NCBI GenBank assembly: GCA_031216915.1
Contig: CM062297.1
Location: forward strand, 540,166,971 to 540,230,970
DNA length: 64,000 nucleotides
Direction of reading: 5' to 3'
From: Pictodentalium vernedei
Lineage: Eukaryota; Mollusca; Scaphopoda; Dentaliida; Dentaliidae
Of this stretch, positions 11,434-20,313 are shown piece after piece (position 1 is the first letter of the stretch; every line of letters begins with the position of its first letter). Position numbers and translations under genes: made by a program. A model generated the notes under the pieces. That model made no database searches and had not been told where the DNA came from. It was given only the letters and a program-made list of their open reading frames with translations.

Positions 11434-11589
11434 TTAAATTATCAGTTGTGGTACGAATACGGTAGCAGACTTCCAGGAACCAGTGGTGCCTATGGTCGAC
11501 TCTACGGGTTGATTACTTGTGTGTTTCGTGTTCTATACATCCCAACCTTCATTTTGATGTATAATTTTTGTATATTTAATTGAATTTAA

Positions 11590-12622
11590 GGTCTATAGGA
11601 ACCGGTGAATTTCCCCAAATGGTCAAAAACAAAAGAGTTCTAAAACAAGTAAATTAAATGATTTTCGTACAAACGGTGACAAGTAACGATACTGCTTTGA
11701 TCTAAAGAATATTTTGTTTGAAGTTTTAAACTAAAAAGTAATTTTATTGTTGAAAATCAACTTTTAAAATGTAGATCGCACTAACAACAGGACGGAAAAT
11801 TCACACATGGCACACTTAAATTAATGAAACCAAAATTAATCCAAAACATATATCTATAGCGCTTTACCGAGAAATGAACTCTGGGGTGATTTTAAAATTA
11901 ATTAAAACATGTTTTTAATGTCCATTCAAAAATATTTTTCCAGTAATGACACCAAGACGTGACACCTTAAGAGACAAATGGCACATGCAAGATGTACATA
12001 ACACCTTGGCTGGTTGTATTTGGTACAGATGTGCATGAATGTTTGTTGACACTGATTGCTAAATCCAAACATCTAACACTGACAGAGTTGTACAATGCTG
12101 AACCTCTTATGAAATGGCAATGCATGATACAGCTGACTGGTCAAGGATAAATACACTGATTATTTTGTCTCAATCATTGTTCAGTTGGTGGTAAACTAAC
12201 GAAAAGTGTAAAGCTCCAGTGAATCTTAAGCATGCATTCTTAAGGTTACACATCTTAATATTGATACTAAAAAAATCTTTCAGAGTGGAGATTAAAAATG
12301 TGTTTTAAATAATTCAAAAAGCACCTCAAAGTTCATTTGTCAGTAAAGTGCTGTAGATACATGGTTCAGATTAATTTTGGTTTCAGTAATTTAAGTGTTC
12401 CAAATGTTAATATTTAGTTCTGTTGTTAGTGCAATTTGCACTTTAAAAGTTGATTTTCAACAATAAAATCACTTTTTGGTTTGAAACTTCAGCACTCCAA
12501 ATATTCTTTAGAACAAAACAGTACCATTGCCTGTGATTGCTTGTATAAAAATTGTTTAATTATCGTGTTTTGGAACAATTTGTTTTTGTCTATTTGGGAA
12601 AATTCGCCAGTTCCTATAGACC
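11590..12622 (+). mobile_element. TTAA inverted-repeat element C, inserted in A
   Basis: 1033 bp, termini GGTCTATAGGAACCGG and the inverse CAGTTCCTATAGACC, flanked by TTAA at 11586-11589 and 12623-12626. The empty site AATTTAAGGAATAT is seen in D (about 13590). The inverted repeats are long, about 350 bp per arm, including the words TTGTTGAAAATCAACTTTTAAA and its inverse, so the element could fold into a large hairpin. It is unrelated in sequence to A, B and D but used the same TTAA target. There is no open frame of note. Confidence 0.85.
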
Positions 12623-12688
12623 TTAAGGAATATGAGAGGTGAGAATTTTTAAAATAAACAAAATTTCATTACTTGGAAAGGCCCTTAA

Positions 12689-13655
12689 GGGCCTATATAA
12701 GTAATGAAATTTTGTTCATTTTGAAAATTCACACCTTTGATATTCCTTCAACTTAAATTAAATATACACAAAATATACATCAAAATCAAGATTGAGATGT
12801 ATACAACACGAAACACATGTGTAATCAACTCATAGAGCCGACTGTAGGCACCACTGGTTCCTGGAAGTCTGCTACCGTATTCGCACCAGAACTGATAATT
12901 TAATAATATTTCACGAAAACAACGCGTGGCTAAATGTGCTTTACATATCCAAGAACAAAGCTAGGGGATCAAAATTCTTCAAAACACGGCGACAGAGCTG
13001 CATGGGGGTAAATTCCAAAGCCTTTGCTTTTGTTTACATATATATCTACTTTCGATTTCCAGTCGACGTCATCGGACGGAAAAAGCATGTAAAAACAACG
13101 CGGTGTAAAATCAAATAATGAAAAAGATCGTCTTCATACAGTATACTGTTATTAGACAGAGATTGCACAGTTGCCATATTCAACGCAAGGTATCATGATA
13201 CCTGTTGAAATTTCTGAGAATTACGATTTTGTTTTTCGATGGAAATTCGTGGTATTGAGTGATTTGCGCATGTCTGTCGAGCATGGAAACCATCTTCAAT
13301 AAAACAATGCAGACAGTGTTGTCCTTTTTCCCAAATGCAGTCCCATCGCTGTACTCGAAAGTGTTTTGAATGCCTACATGTAGCTTTGTTCTTGGATATA
13401 TGAAGCACATTTGGCCACAAGTTGTTCTGATGAAATATTATTTTATTATCAGTTCTGGTGCGAACACGGTAGCAGACTTCCAGGAACCAGTGGTGCCTTC
13501 AGTCGACTCTATGAGTTGATTACATATGTGTTTCGTGTTCTATACATCTCAACCTTCATTTTGATGTAAAATTTGTGTATATTTAATTTGAATTTAAGGA
13601 ATATGAGAGGTGAGAATTTTCAAAATAAACAAAATTTCATTACTTATATAGGCCC
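12689..13655 (-). mobile_element. TTAA inverted-repeat element D, uninterrupted
   Basis: 967 bp, GGGCCTATATAAGTAATG to its inverse, flanked by TTAA at 12685-12688 (shared with A) and 13656-13659. The interior is reversed relative to A and B. This copy supplies the empty sites used to delimit elements C and E. The conserved interior words GACGTCGACCGGAAATCG and ATACAGTATACTGTTATTAG occur in all three copies. Confidence 0.85.
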
Positions 13656-13659
13656 TTAA

Positions 13660-14152
13660 GTGTCTTTCAGAGATCATTTATAAGATATTTCACAGCAGGC
13701 GAGATATACAAAGTCCATTTCAACTGAGTTATCCTGCCTCATTTTGTCACTTTTGTGCTATATACAAAAAATATGCAGACTGAACGGCAAACAACAAAGA
13801 AAACAAATGTTTATTTCCCAGCTACGTGTACACTAGTCACTACCCAAGGCGACGTAACTTTATACCATTAGGTAATCTTCAGCTGACGAACAGCATTTTT
13901 ACGATGTTTTTAGTTGAGTAGTGTTTTGACACGTTTGTAATGTGATCTGTTTACCTTCGCGCGATTTGAAGTCACAATTGTGGAAACAACACCGACAGAA
14001 GGCCCCAAAATACCAATGTCAAGCTTGGGAACGTTTCCGTGAACAATCTGAATTAATCTGGATTGGTAATCGAGATTGAGAAACCTTTTTCAAAGGAACA
14101 AATCTGTTACCTAGTGCCACTCCAGGACACACATCACGGGCAAATGGTAATC
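13660..14152. other. Unassigned sequence between element nests
   Basis: No long open frame and no repeat boundary is visible. A frame fragment near 14085-14125 carrying TNLLP resembles the last residues of the gag-like ORF at 41743-42501 (also TNLLP), and both lie next to a tandem-repeat foldback array; the match is too short to interpret. Confidence 0.35.
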
Positions 14153-14330
14153 GTTGAAGTCGACCCGAGTGAAGTCGACCCAAAAAAGTTAAGTCGACCC
14201 ACTTTTGGCGATCTCGACCCGAAGTGATCTCGACCCGAAAAAAGTTAAGTCGACCCACTTTTAAAATCCTTGAAGTGATCTCGACCCGAAAAAGTTAAGT
14301 CAACCCACTTTTAAAATCCACTTCAGACCA
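14153..14330 (+). repeat. Left GTCGACCC array of foldback-like element 1
   Basis: About seven units of a 20-28-bp motif ending in TCGACCC, alternating AAGTCGACCC and GATCTCGACCC forms with AAAAAAGTT or ACTTTT spacers. Inverse of 16414-16525. Confidence 0.8.
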
Positions 14331-15886
14331 TCTCAGATCCACTTGAAACGGACTGGAGACCTCCTCAGGCCCCGTTTGAAAATGGGGAATATAAGTGATC
14401 TCCACCCACTTTTGAAAATGACAAGATACCATCATTAGATTCACTATGGACATTGACCATCTCAGACCTCGTTTGAAAGGGGAACATAAAAACAACAACA
14501 ACAAAAATTTCAAAGCGATTTATTCAGGCCATAATAACACCGTTATAATATTAATTTTCATCGAGCATAAAGAAAGATATAACAATATTTTGTGACAACA
14601 TAAAATATAACGTACATTACAGGCCATAATAACACCGTCATAATGTATCTATGTACCACCGTTTTGCATTGGATAGTAGTGAAAGTTGTTCATCGGTTGC
14701 AAACAAAATATGACGCCTATCATCAATTTTTATGTCTCCTCTAAAAAAAAATTCAGGGAAATGTTCTGTACATAAATCAAAATCTAGAGAATCTGGTTCA
14801 TTTGAAGAGAAAAAATTAAATGGCTGTTTAAAATTCCAACTAGATGAACAAACAGACAAATCTAATTTTTTGGTTTTTATCCCTCCAGCTTTTTTTTAAC
14901 ATTTTTTTCAGTCCTCCCCTTTTTCTGTAAATGCGCTAATTACTCCAGAATGATATTATGATATTATAATCAACTAATTCAGGAAGTTAGCTTGAAAGCA
15001 TAATTTTAACCGACAGCCAACTAAGTTGACACTGACAGTACCCTAAAGTTACAACAACACAAACACAAAGCAGATTAAATAACAGAAAAAATAATACTCA
15101 GTAGAGGTGGGGTGCGAAAAATTGCCAGATTCATAGAACTACATAGATAGCACATAACTGTTACATTCCCAAAACACTCCTTGAATTTGTCCCAAATTAA
15201 ATGGCTGTTTAAAATTCCAACCTTTCTGTAAATGCGCTAATTACACCAGAATGATACTATATAGTCCAGGCACATTAGACATAAAAATGAGAATGTAAGG
15301 AAAAAAATCGGAGAAAGCTGATTTTTTTATATGTTTCCGGGACACACATTGCGGATAAAGTGTGAAAAGTCCCCGCGAATCCGAGTTGAGCTTTTTTAGT
15401 TATAGCGTTTTTTTGATGAAAAAAAAAATTTAAAAAAAAATTCGACCCAGCTCCATATTTCTCATTCTTATTCGCCTTAGTAGGGTGAGAATCATAAATA
15501 TCGTGCTGAATTATATTGAGAATACATATCCCCAACAGAAAATGCCAACTTTGTACCAATCCTCACACTCAATGGTGAAATATTCACGAAAATGTACAAA
15601 ATTACGAAAAAAAATTTATTGTTTTCATACACAAAACGGTACACAACGTCCATTAAATCAAATCTACGACTACTTTGGGAGTTAAATTATATATCAAAAA
15701 TTGCAGAAAAGCAGTGGCTTTATAATGATATATAACAATAGTCATTTATTCCATAATGAACTGGTGAAACGTGTGAAATATTAACCATACCCCCTAAACT
15801 CAAATTCAAATGGCATCGACTTTTCTCATTCAAATACCGTATTATAGCATCATTGTTTCAATTTCCATGTTCGATTAAATCACATA

Positions 15887-16387
15887 ATGTGGTGTTCGCC
15901 TACACTCAAGATGCAAACTGAATGTGAGAAACAGGGACTGAACGTTTGTCCAGTGACGTTTGACCAACCACTTTATATCAAAGCAGTGGAGATTGTGTCT
16001 TCGTCAGATAAGTTGACAAAAGTTTTCGTTAGACTCGGCGGCTTCCATATGATTATGTCATATTTAGGGGCAATTGGTTCGATCATGGCTGGTAGCGGCT
16101 TGGATGAACTTTGGGGGACTGTTTATGCTGGTGGGTCAATCCATCATTTGATCAGTGGTCATGCATATTCAAGAGCAGTTCGTGCCCATTTGCTAACACA
16201 GATTGCCATTACAAAACTTGTGTTTGAAGAAAGCCGAACACTAGATAACATAGACTGCACAGAAGTCAATGAAATATTCTGTGGACTTGCCAGAGGTGAC
16301 TGTACAACAGCTGACGCTGTCAATCAAGAAAGTGTCAACCATCTACTGTCAAAAAATTCTAACAGTAACCAAGACACTTTTAGATAG
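15887..16387 (+). CDS. Conserved-type uncharacterised protein inside foldback-like element 1
   Basis: 166 codons, ATG to TAG. The composition is that of a real protein, unlike the surrounding AT-rich DNA. Readable motifs are VTFDQPLYIKAVEIV near residues 22-36, VRLGGFHMIMSYLGAIG near 48-64, GSGLDELW near 68-75 and GHAYSRAVRAHLL near 90-102. I recall similar uncharacterised proteins, much longer and present in many copies, in invertebrate genomes, with FDQPLY, LGGFH, GSGL and GHAY.RA.RAH blocks, so this looks like an internal or C-terminal piece of that family. The start may be an internal methionine of a 5'-truncated copy. The ORF stops about 30 bp before the right tandem array. The family's role is unknown to me; capture or encoding by a repetitive element is an inference from the flanking arrays. 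Confidence 0.6.
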   Translation: MWCSPTLKMQTECEKQGLNVCPVTFDQPLYIKAVEIVSSSDKLTKVFVRLGGFHMIMSYLGAIGSIMAGSGLDELWGTVYAGGSIHHLISGHAYSRAVRAHLLTQIAITKLVFEESRTLDNIDCTEVNEIFCGLARGDCTTADAVNQESVNHLLSKNSNSNQDTFR

Positions 16388-16413
16388 GGATGGATATGGC
16401 TTTCAATAAATTT

Positions 16414-16525
16414 TAAAAGTGGGTCGAGATAACTTTTTTCGGGACGAAATCACTTCGGGTCGATTTCACTTTTTTGGGTCGAGATCACTTTTTTGGGACG
16501 ACTTCACTTTGGGTCGACTTCAACG
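16414..16525 (-). repeat. Right GTCGACCC array of foldback-like element 1
   Basis: About six units of GGGTCGA / GGGACGA with ACTTCACTT, GATTTCACTT or GAGATCACTTTTTT spacers, the inverse of 14153-14330. The outermost word GGGTCGACTTCAACG pairs with CGTTGAAGTCGACCC at the left end. Confidence 0.8.
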
Positions 16526-16732
16526 TGGGCCGACTTCGCTGCTATTCCGGGCAAATTATATAGAGGTAGATATGAGCAAGCAGATTCGTCCCAGACAATC
16601 GGAGTGTGGAAGCCTGAAACAGGAGCCACCACCATTGATGGACACATATGGTTGGCTAGAGCAACGCCAAAATAACCATGACTCTAGGAAGACAGAGATG
16701 AGATTCCAGCCACCTATAGGTTGGGGGAATGC

Positions 16733-16895
16733 AAGTGAGTTCGGCCCATTGAAAGTTCGGCACAAGTGAGTTCGGCCCAAAATTGGTGAGTTCGGCCCAA
16801 AAAAGTGAGTTCGGTCCAAGTGAGTTCGGACCACCCATAAGTGAGTTCGGACCAGCTATAAGTGAGTTCGGACAACCATAAGTGAGTTTGGACCT
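16733..16895 (+). repeat. Left GTGAGTTCGGCCC array
   Basis: Seven or eight units of GTGAGTTCGGCCC / GTGAGTTCGGACC separated by short variable spacers (ATTGAAAGTTCGGCACAA, AAAATTG, AAAAAA, CATAA, AGCTATAA). The two unit types GGCCC and GGACC are arranged in separate blocks. Confidence 0.85.
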
Positions 16896-16899
16896 TCTG

Positions 16900-17433
16900 G
16901 AGTTTTATTGGCGTTTAGCGTAATTCTCCATTTGGCACACCATTGTTCTAGGTCACCGAGAGCGCGTTGCAGGGGTTTTTGGAGCAGATTGGCCGTATTG
17001 TTAGAGTACCAGAGGCCCTTATCATCCGCGAATTGGGAGACTTGAACACGATCCTCGGAGAAGTTGAGGTCATTTACATAATGGGGGTGCCTGCTTCGAA
17101 GGGGACACTGTCAGACATTTCATTGTTCACTCTGACTTTAATTTCGCGATCATTTAAGAAGGAGGATAGTAATCTGAGCAATTTCCTGGGGAGTCTCATT
17201 TTTGATAATTTGTAGCGCATTCCATTATGCCATACAGAGTCGAATGCTTTTTCCACGTCTAACAGGACTGCCGCGCCTATTTGCTGATTGTTGATAGCTG
17301 TTTTCATTTGGGTGTCTAGTCGGTAGACATGTTCGATGCCTTCTTTACGGTTTCTATAGGCTCTTTGCCATTTATTGAAAAAATCGATGTCTTCGAGGTA
17401 CCCCCTGAACCGAATCGAAACCTCAATTAGCAT
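16900..17433 (-). pseudogene. Non-LTR reverse transcriptase fragment (jockey-like)
   Basis: Read on the minus strand, the segment carries RT blocks in order: FNKWQRAYRNRKEGIEHVYR, LLDVEKAFDSVWHNG (block A, catalytic D), SFLNDREIKVRVN, then after a frameshift near 17090 (the QG motif is damaged), VSQFADDKGLWYS (block C, catalytic ADD) and WCAKWRITLNANKT. These are the fingers and palm of a non-LTR RNA-directed DNA polymerase, closest by eye to jockey-like elements and different from the F1 and F2 families elsewhere in the window. No endonuclease and no 3' tail are present. It lies wholly between two inverted tandem arrays, so it was captured by, or inserted in, foldback-like element 2. Confidence 0.8.
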
Positions 17434-17594
17434 GGGCTTTATATATTTCTATGGCGTGTGTTGTTTTAGTGTAACTTTGAAAAATCATATTCACTCGTGA
17501 TATGTACTCGAGGACGCGCAACATCAATCAACTACCATTCACAAACAATAATCATCATAGAGTGTGTTGTTTTTGTGAGACTTTGCTCTTTGAA

Positions 17595-17825
17595 GATCAT
17601 CAACAGTGATCGTGAATCAATCGAATTAAAAAAAACAACTCAATTTATAATTTATTAAAGGAAGGGCCGAATTCACTTCAATAGAAAATCCGAAATTAGT
17701 AATGCCTTATTGACAACAGTCATCGCGAATCAATTGAATTAAAAAAAAACAACTGAATTTATAATTTATTAAAGGAAGGGCCGAATTCACTTCAATAGAC
17801 AATCCCAAATTAGTAATGCCTTATT
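17595..17825 (+). repeat. Tandem duplication of about 125 bp
   Basis: Two adjacent copies start near 17595 and 17722 and share AATCAATYGAATTAAAAAAA, GAAGGGCCGAATTCACTTC and AATTAGTAATGCCTTATTGA. Each contains one isolated GGGCCGAATTCACTT word, a variant of the terminal unit, so the duplication may be part of the modular end. Confidence 0.8.
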
Positions 17826-17835
17826 GAGAGTTTCA

Positions 17836-17962
17836 TGTGGACCGAACTCACTTTTAGTTGGGCCGAACTCACTTTTAGGGGGGCCGAACTAACTTGGGCC
17901 GAACTCACCAATTTGGCCGAACTCACTTGGGCCGAACTTGCAATGGGTCGAACTCACCTGAT
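17836..17962 (-). repeat. Right GGGCCGAACTCACTT array
   Basis: Six or seven units of GGGCCGAACTCACTT or close variants (GACCGAACTCACTT, GGTCGAACTCACC), the inverse of 16733-16895. Confidence 0.85.
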
Positions 17963-17989
17963 ACCGGTCGGGGTCAGGAATACCTGTTT

Positions 17990-19853
17990 AAAAGTATGTC
18001 ACAATCACAACCATATGAGGAAGAGTCCCCATTTAACATACATGGTACGCTCATGCAATTCAAGAGGCCAGAGGGCTAGATTGCACGGTAGATTGAAACG
18101 CTAGGGATGTACGATTTTGAAATAAAACACCGGGCTGGCCGTGTCCATAACAATGCAGACACACTGAGCAGATCGCCCTTATAAAAAAGTACCATGGTAA
18201 ACCATGGTAAATCCCAAAATACCCTGGTAATACCATGGTATACCATGGTATTACCAGGGTATTTTGGGATTTACCATGGTTTACCATGGTACTTTTTTAT
18301 AAGGGAAAGCCGTGCATCCAGTGTCAGGCAGTGTGGTCAATCAGATGAGACATCCAAGGCCACGGTAGCAGTCATTGGAGTAGACACTAGTCAGATAGCA
18401 GCCATGCAGAGAGAAGATGATGAAATATCTAAAGTGATAGCCTGGATGGAAGATGGAATCAAATCAGAGTGGAGTACAGTTGCACCAGAAAGTGTTCTGG
18501 TCAAGACACTCTGGTCACAATGGAATGTCCTTGAGTTGGAGAATGACATACTCCACATGAAAGACAATAAGGCTGGACATACCACAAAACGGGTGGTAGT
18601 ACCAACAAAACACCGCCGAATAATGATAGGAAAGTCACATGACCCCCAATGTCAGGTCACTTGGGAATAACCAAAACATGTGAGAGACTGAAGCTGGCAT
18701 ATTTTTGGCCGGGCATGAAACAAGATGTGGTGGATTATGTCTCAACGTGTGCAGTCTGTACCCCTGTGAAATTACAGAAGAGACGTAGCCAAATGGAAAC
18801 ATATGCTGCGGGAGCACATTTAGAGAAAGTCGGCATAGACATCATTGGACCAATCAGACCGGAAACTGCAAGAGGCAACTAGTACATACTAGTGCTGATA
18901 GATTATTTCACGAAATATGCAGAAGCATGTCCAATGAAGCCGGGTATGGAAGCAAAAACTGTGGCAAACTTGGTGATGACAAAATTTATTACAAGACATG
19001 GAGTTACACGGCAAATCCACTCTGATCAGGGCTCCCAGTTAATTGAGAGTCAGATATTCAAGGAACTCTGCTCAATGATGGCCATCACTAAAACAAGATC
19101 AACTGCATACCATCCACAGGCCAATGTTCTTGTGGAACGCATGAATCGGACCATAAAAGCAATGCTCACATCATATGTCAAAGACAGTGCCTGGGATGAA
19201 ATGCTTCCCTACGTGATGAGCGCTTATCGCCCAACCATACAGGAGTCAACAGGGTGTACACCCAATTACTTATTATTTGGGCGGGAGGTCACCACACCTC
19301 TAGATATACAATTTGGAAGGCCATGTCAAATGGACAGCAGGCCTTCGAACTAGACTAACTGGGGCTCATAAAGTGGCTAGAGATCACACCCAGACAGCAA
19401 TGAAGAGGCAGCAGAAGAATTATAAAGTTGCAAAGACAAAGCCTGACTTCCGAGAAGGGGATTGGGTGTGGATCTTCAGCCCTGTAAAGGATCCAAGCAT
19501 TCCAAAGAAATTCCAAATTTACTGGACAGGTCTTTACGAGGTAACAAAGCAAATTACCGATATTAATGTTGAAATTGAAGATGTCGAGACTGCCAGAAAA
19601 ACAGGTGGTCCACACAGACAGGCTTCGACCATATTACAGCAAACCACCGGTATCCAGTCACAGTGATGCAGATGATGAATCCAGTGTCGGTGATGCTGGT
19701 GATAGATACAGTGACAGTGAACAGTCAGAGAGATTGGATGACTCTGATGCAGATCCTCTAGCCCAGAAAGGTTTTCCCAAGACGAGATATGGACGTCAAA
19801 CCAAATTACCCTCTCGCTTAAGCCAGTCTGTCATGCAGAGAAGAAGTTTCATG
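17990..19853 (+). pseudogene. Ty3/gypsy retrotransposon pol fragment (RNase H tail, integrase)
   Basis: The segment at 18030-18180 translates to the end of an RT-RNase H region (FKRPEG, IETLGMYDFEIKHRAG, NNADTLSRSP) with two in-frame stops. After the palindrome at 18176-18305, the integrase follows: a zinc-binding region with the second half HLGITKTCERLK and CAVC; a core with D (GIDIIGPIRP), D (HSDQGSQL) and E (AYHPQANVLVERMNRT); then a C-terminal module with FREGDWVWIF and VHTDRLRPYY. Frameshifts occur near 18655, 19330 and 19600, with a TAG near 18880. Reverse transcriptase, protease and gag are absent. The frame ends in a run of 23 G at 19855-19877. This is clearly a dead copy of a Ty3/gypsy element. 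Confidence 0.9.
18176..18305. repeat. Perfect 130-bp palindrome without spacer
   Basis: 18176-18240 is the exact reverse complement of 18241-18305. Each arm contains ACCATGG words (GTACCATGGTAAACCATGG and AATACCATGGTA), so smaller palindromes nest inside the large one. It separates the RNase H end of the gypsy fragment (SRSP) from the integrase part. The same 36-residue frame is read on both strands, which is a consequence of symmetry and not a gene. Confidence 0.95.
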
Positions 19854-19854
19854 C

Positions 19855-19877
19855 GGGGGGGGGGGGGGGGGGGGGGG
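19855..19877 (+). repeat. Run of 23 G
   Basis: The longest of seven poly(G/C) runs of at least 13 bases in the window. It lies just after the gypsy pol frame, where a polypurine tract would be expected, so it may be an expanded tract. The sequence after it (ACATTTTGTGAACATATCCC) could be the start of an LTR, but no partner copy is in the window. Confidence 0.7.
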
Positions 19878-20313
19878 ACATTTTGTGAACATATCCCTGT
19901 TTCACAAAGCAGTGTAGAAATAGTTTGTATTTTTGTATTTGTATGTCTCAGGTCCTGATGTAACCGCACTCCTAAGTCAATGCTGAAGCTGTAAATACAA
20001 GAATAAATATTTTGGAATTCATCTGTGTTGCTGTTTATTGACATACAGAGATTTTTGTTTCAAACTTGTGTAACTCAACCTGTAGTTAAGTGTCCACAGA
20101 TGAGCTACCATCCTTTCTAAAGCCTTAAATTGTTAGCTCCCAGTAAATACGGAAAATGTTTGCTTGATAGAATTGCCAAGACAAGATGCACTAACTCTGA
20201 AAGAGAATTCATGTTATACCTTGAAAGAATTTAGAGCCTATGTTACGAATTTCCTGATAGAATTAATCAGTCAGCAGATAAGATTGTAGATATTAAGATC
20301 TGGAGAGCTGCCT
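19878..20313. other. Unassigned sequence
   Basis: No domain, no repeat partner within the window and no long frame. It may include a gypsy 3' LTR remnant, but there is no second copy to show this. Confidence 0.3.

Larger units (their letters stand above)
9484..12684 (+). mobile_element. TTAA inverted-repeat element A (host of B and C)
   Basis: The ends are GGGGCTATATAAG on the left (9484) and CCTTTCCAAGTAATG read inward from the right (12684), flanked by TTAA at 9480-9483 and 12685-12688. Removing B (10246-11433) and C (11590-12622), each with one TTAA, leaves 972 bp, almost the same as the uninterrupted copy D (967 bp). The long terminal inverted repeats of about 200-250 bp include the word TTCCTGGAAGTCTGCTA. 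There is no transposase; TTAA duplications are typical of piggyBac-type transposition, so a non-autonomous piggyBac-like element is the likeliest class. Short frames inside are not genes. Confidence 0.8.
14153..16525. mobile_element. Foldback-like element 1 with GGGTCGA modular ends
   Basis: The left end (14153-14330) is a tandem series of GAAGTCGACCC, GATCTCGACCC and AAGTTAAGTCGACCC words. The right end (16414-16525) is the inverse series (GGGTCGAGATAACTT, GGGTCGACTTCAACG). Terminal inverted repeats built of short tandem units are a hallmark of foldback-type elements. The roughly 2.1-kb interior holds one respectable ORF (15887-16387) close to the right end and small internal duplications (words at 14815-14843 and 15197-15225; 14926-14955 and 15226-15255). 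No transposase motif was recognised. Confidence 0.6.
16733..17962. mobile_element. Foldback-like element 2 with GGGCCGAACTCACTT modular ends
   Basis: The left array at 16733-16895 consists of AAGTGAGTTCGGCCC-type units; the right array at 17836-17962 consists of the inverse GGGCCGAACTCACTT units. The 940-bp interior holds a minus-strand reverse-transcriptase fragment and a tandem duplication. The design is the same as in element 1 but with a different unit. The element directly precedes Ty3/gypsy pol sequence, so it probably landed in, or beside a deletion of, that retrotransposon. Confidence 0.6.

Noticed and set aside
9596-13420. Short frames of 60-106 codons within elements A, B and D
   Set aside because: They lie in non-autonomous inverted-repeat elements, differ between copies and contain no domain.
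13985-14150. Gag-like fragment (TNLLP) matching 41743-42501
   Set aside because: Only about five to eight residues match; could be chance.
18194-18300. 36-residue frame MVNHGKSQNTLV on both strands
   Set aside because: Identical on both strands because the DNA is a perfect palindrome; no evidence of a gene.
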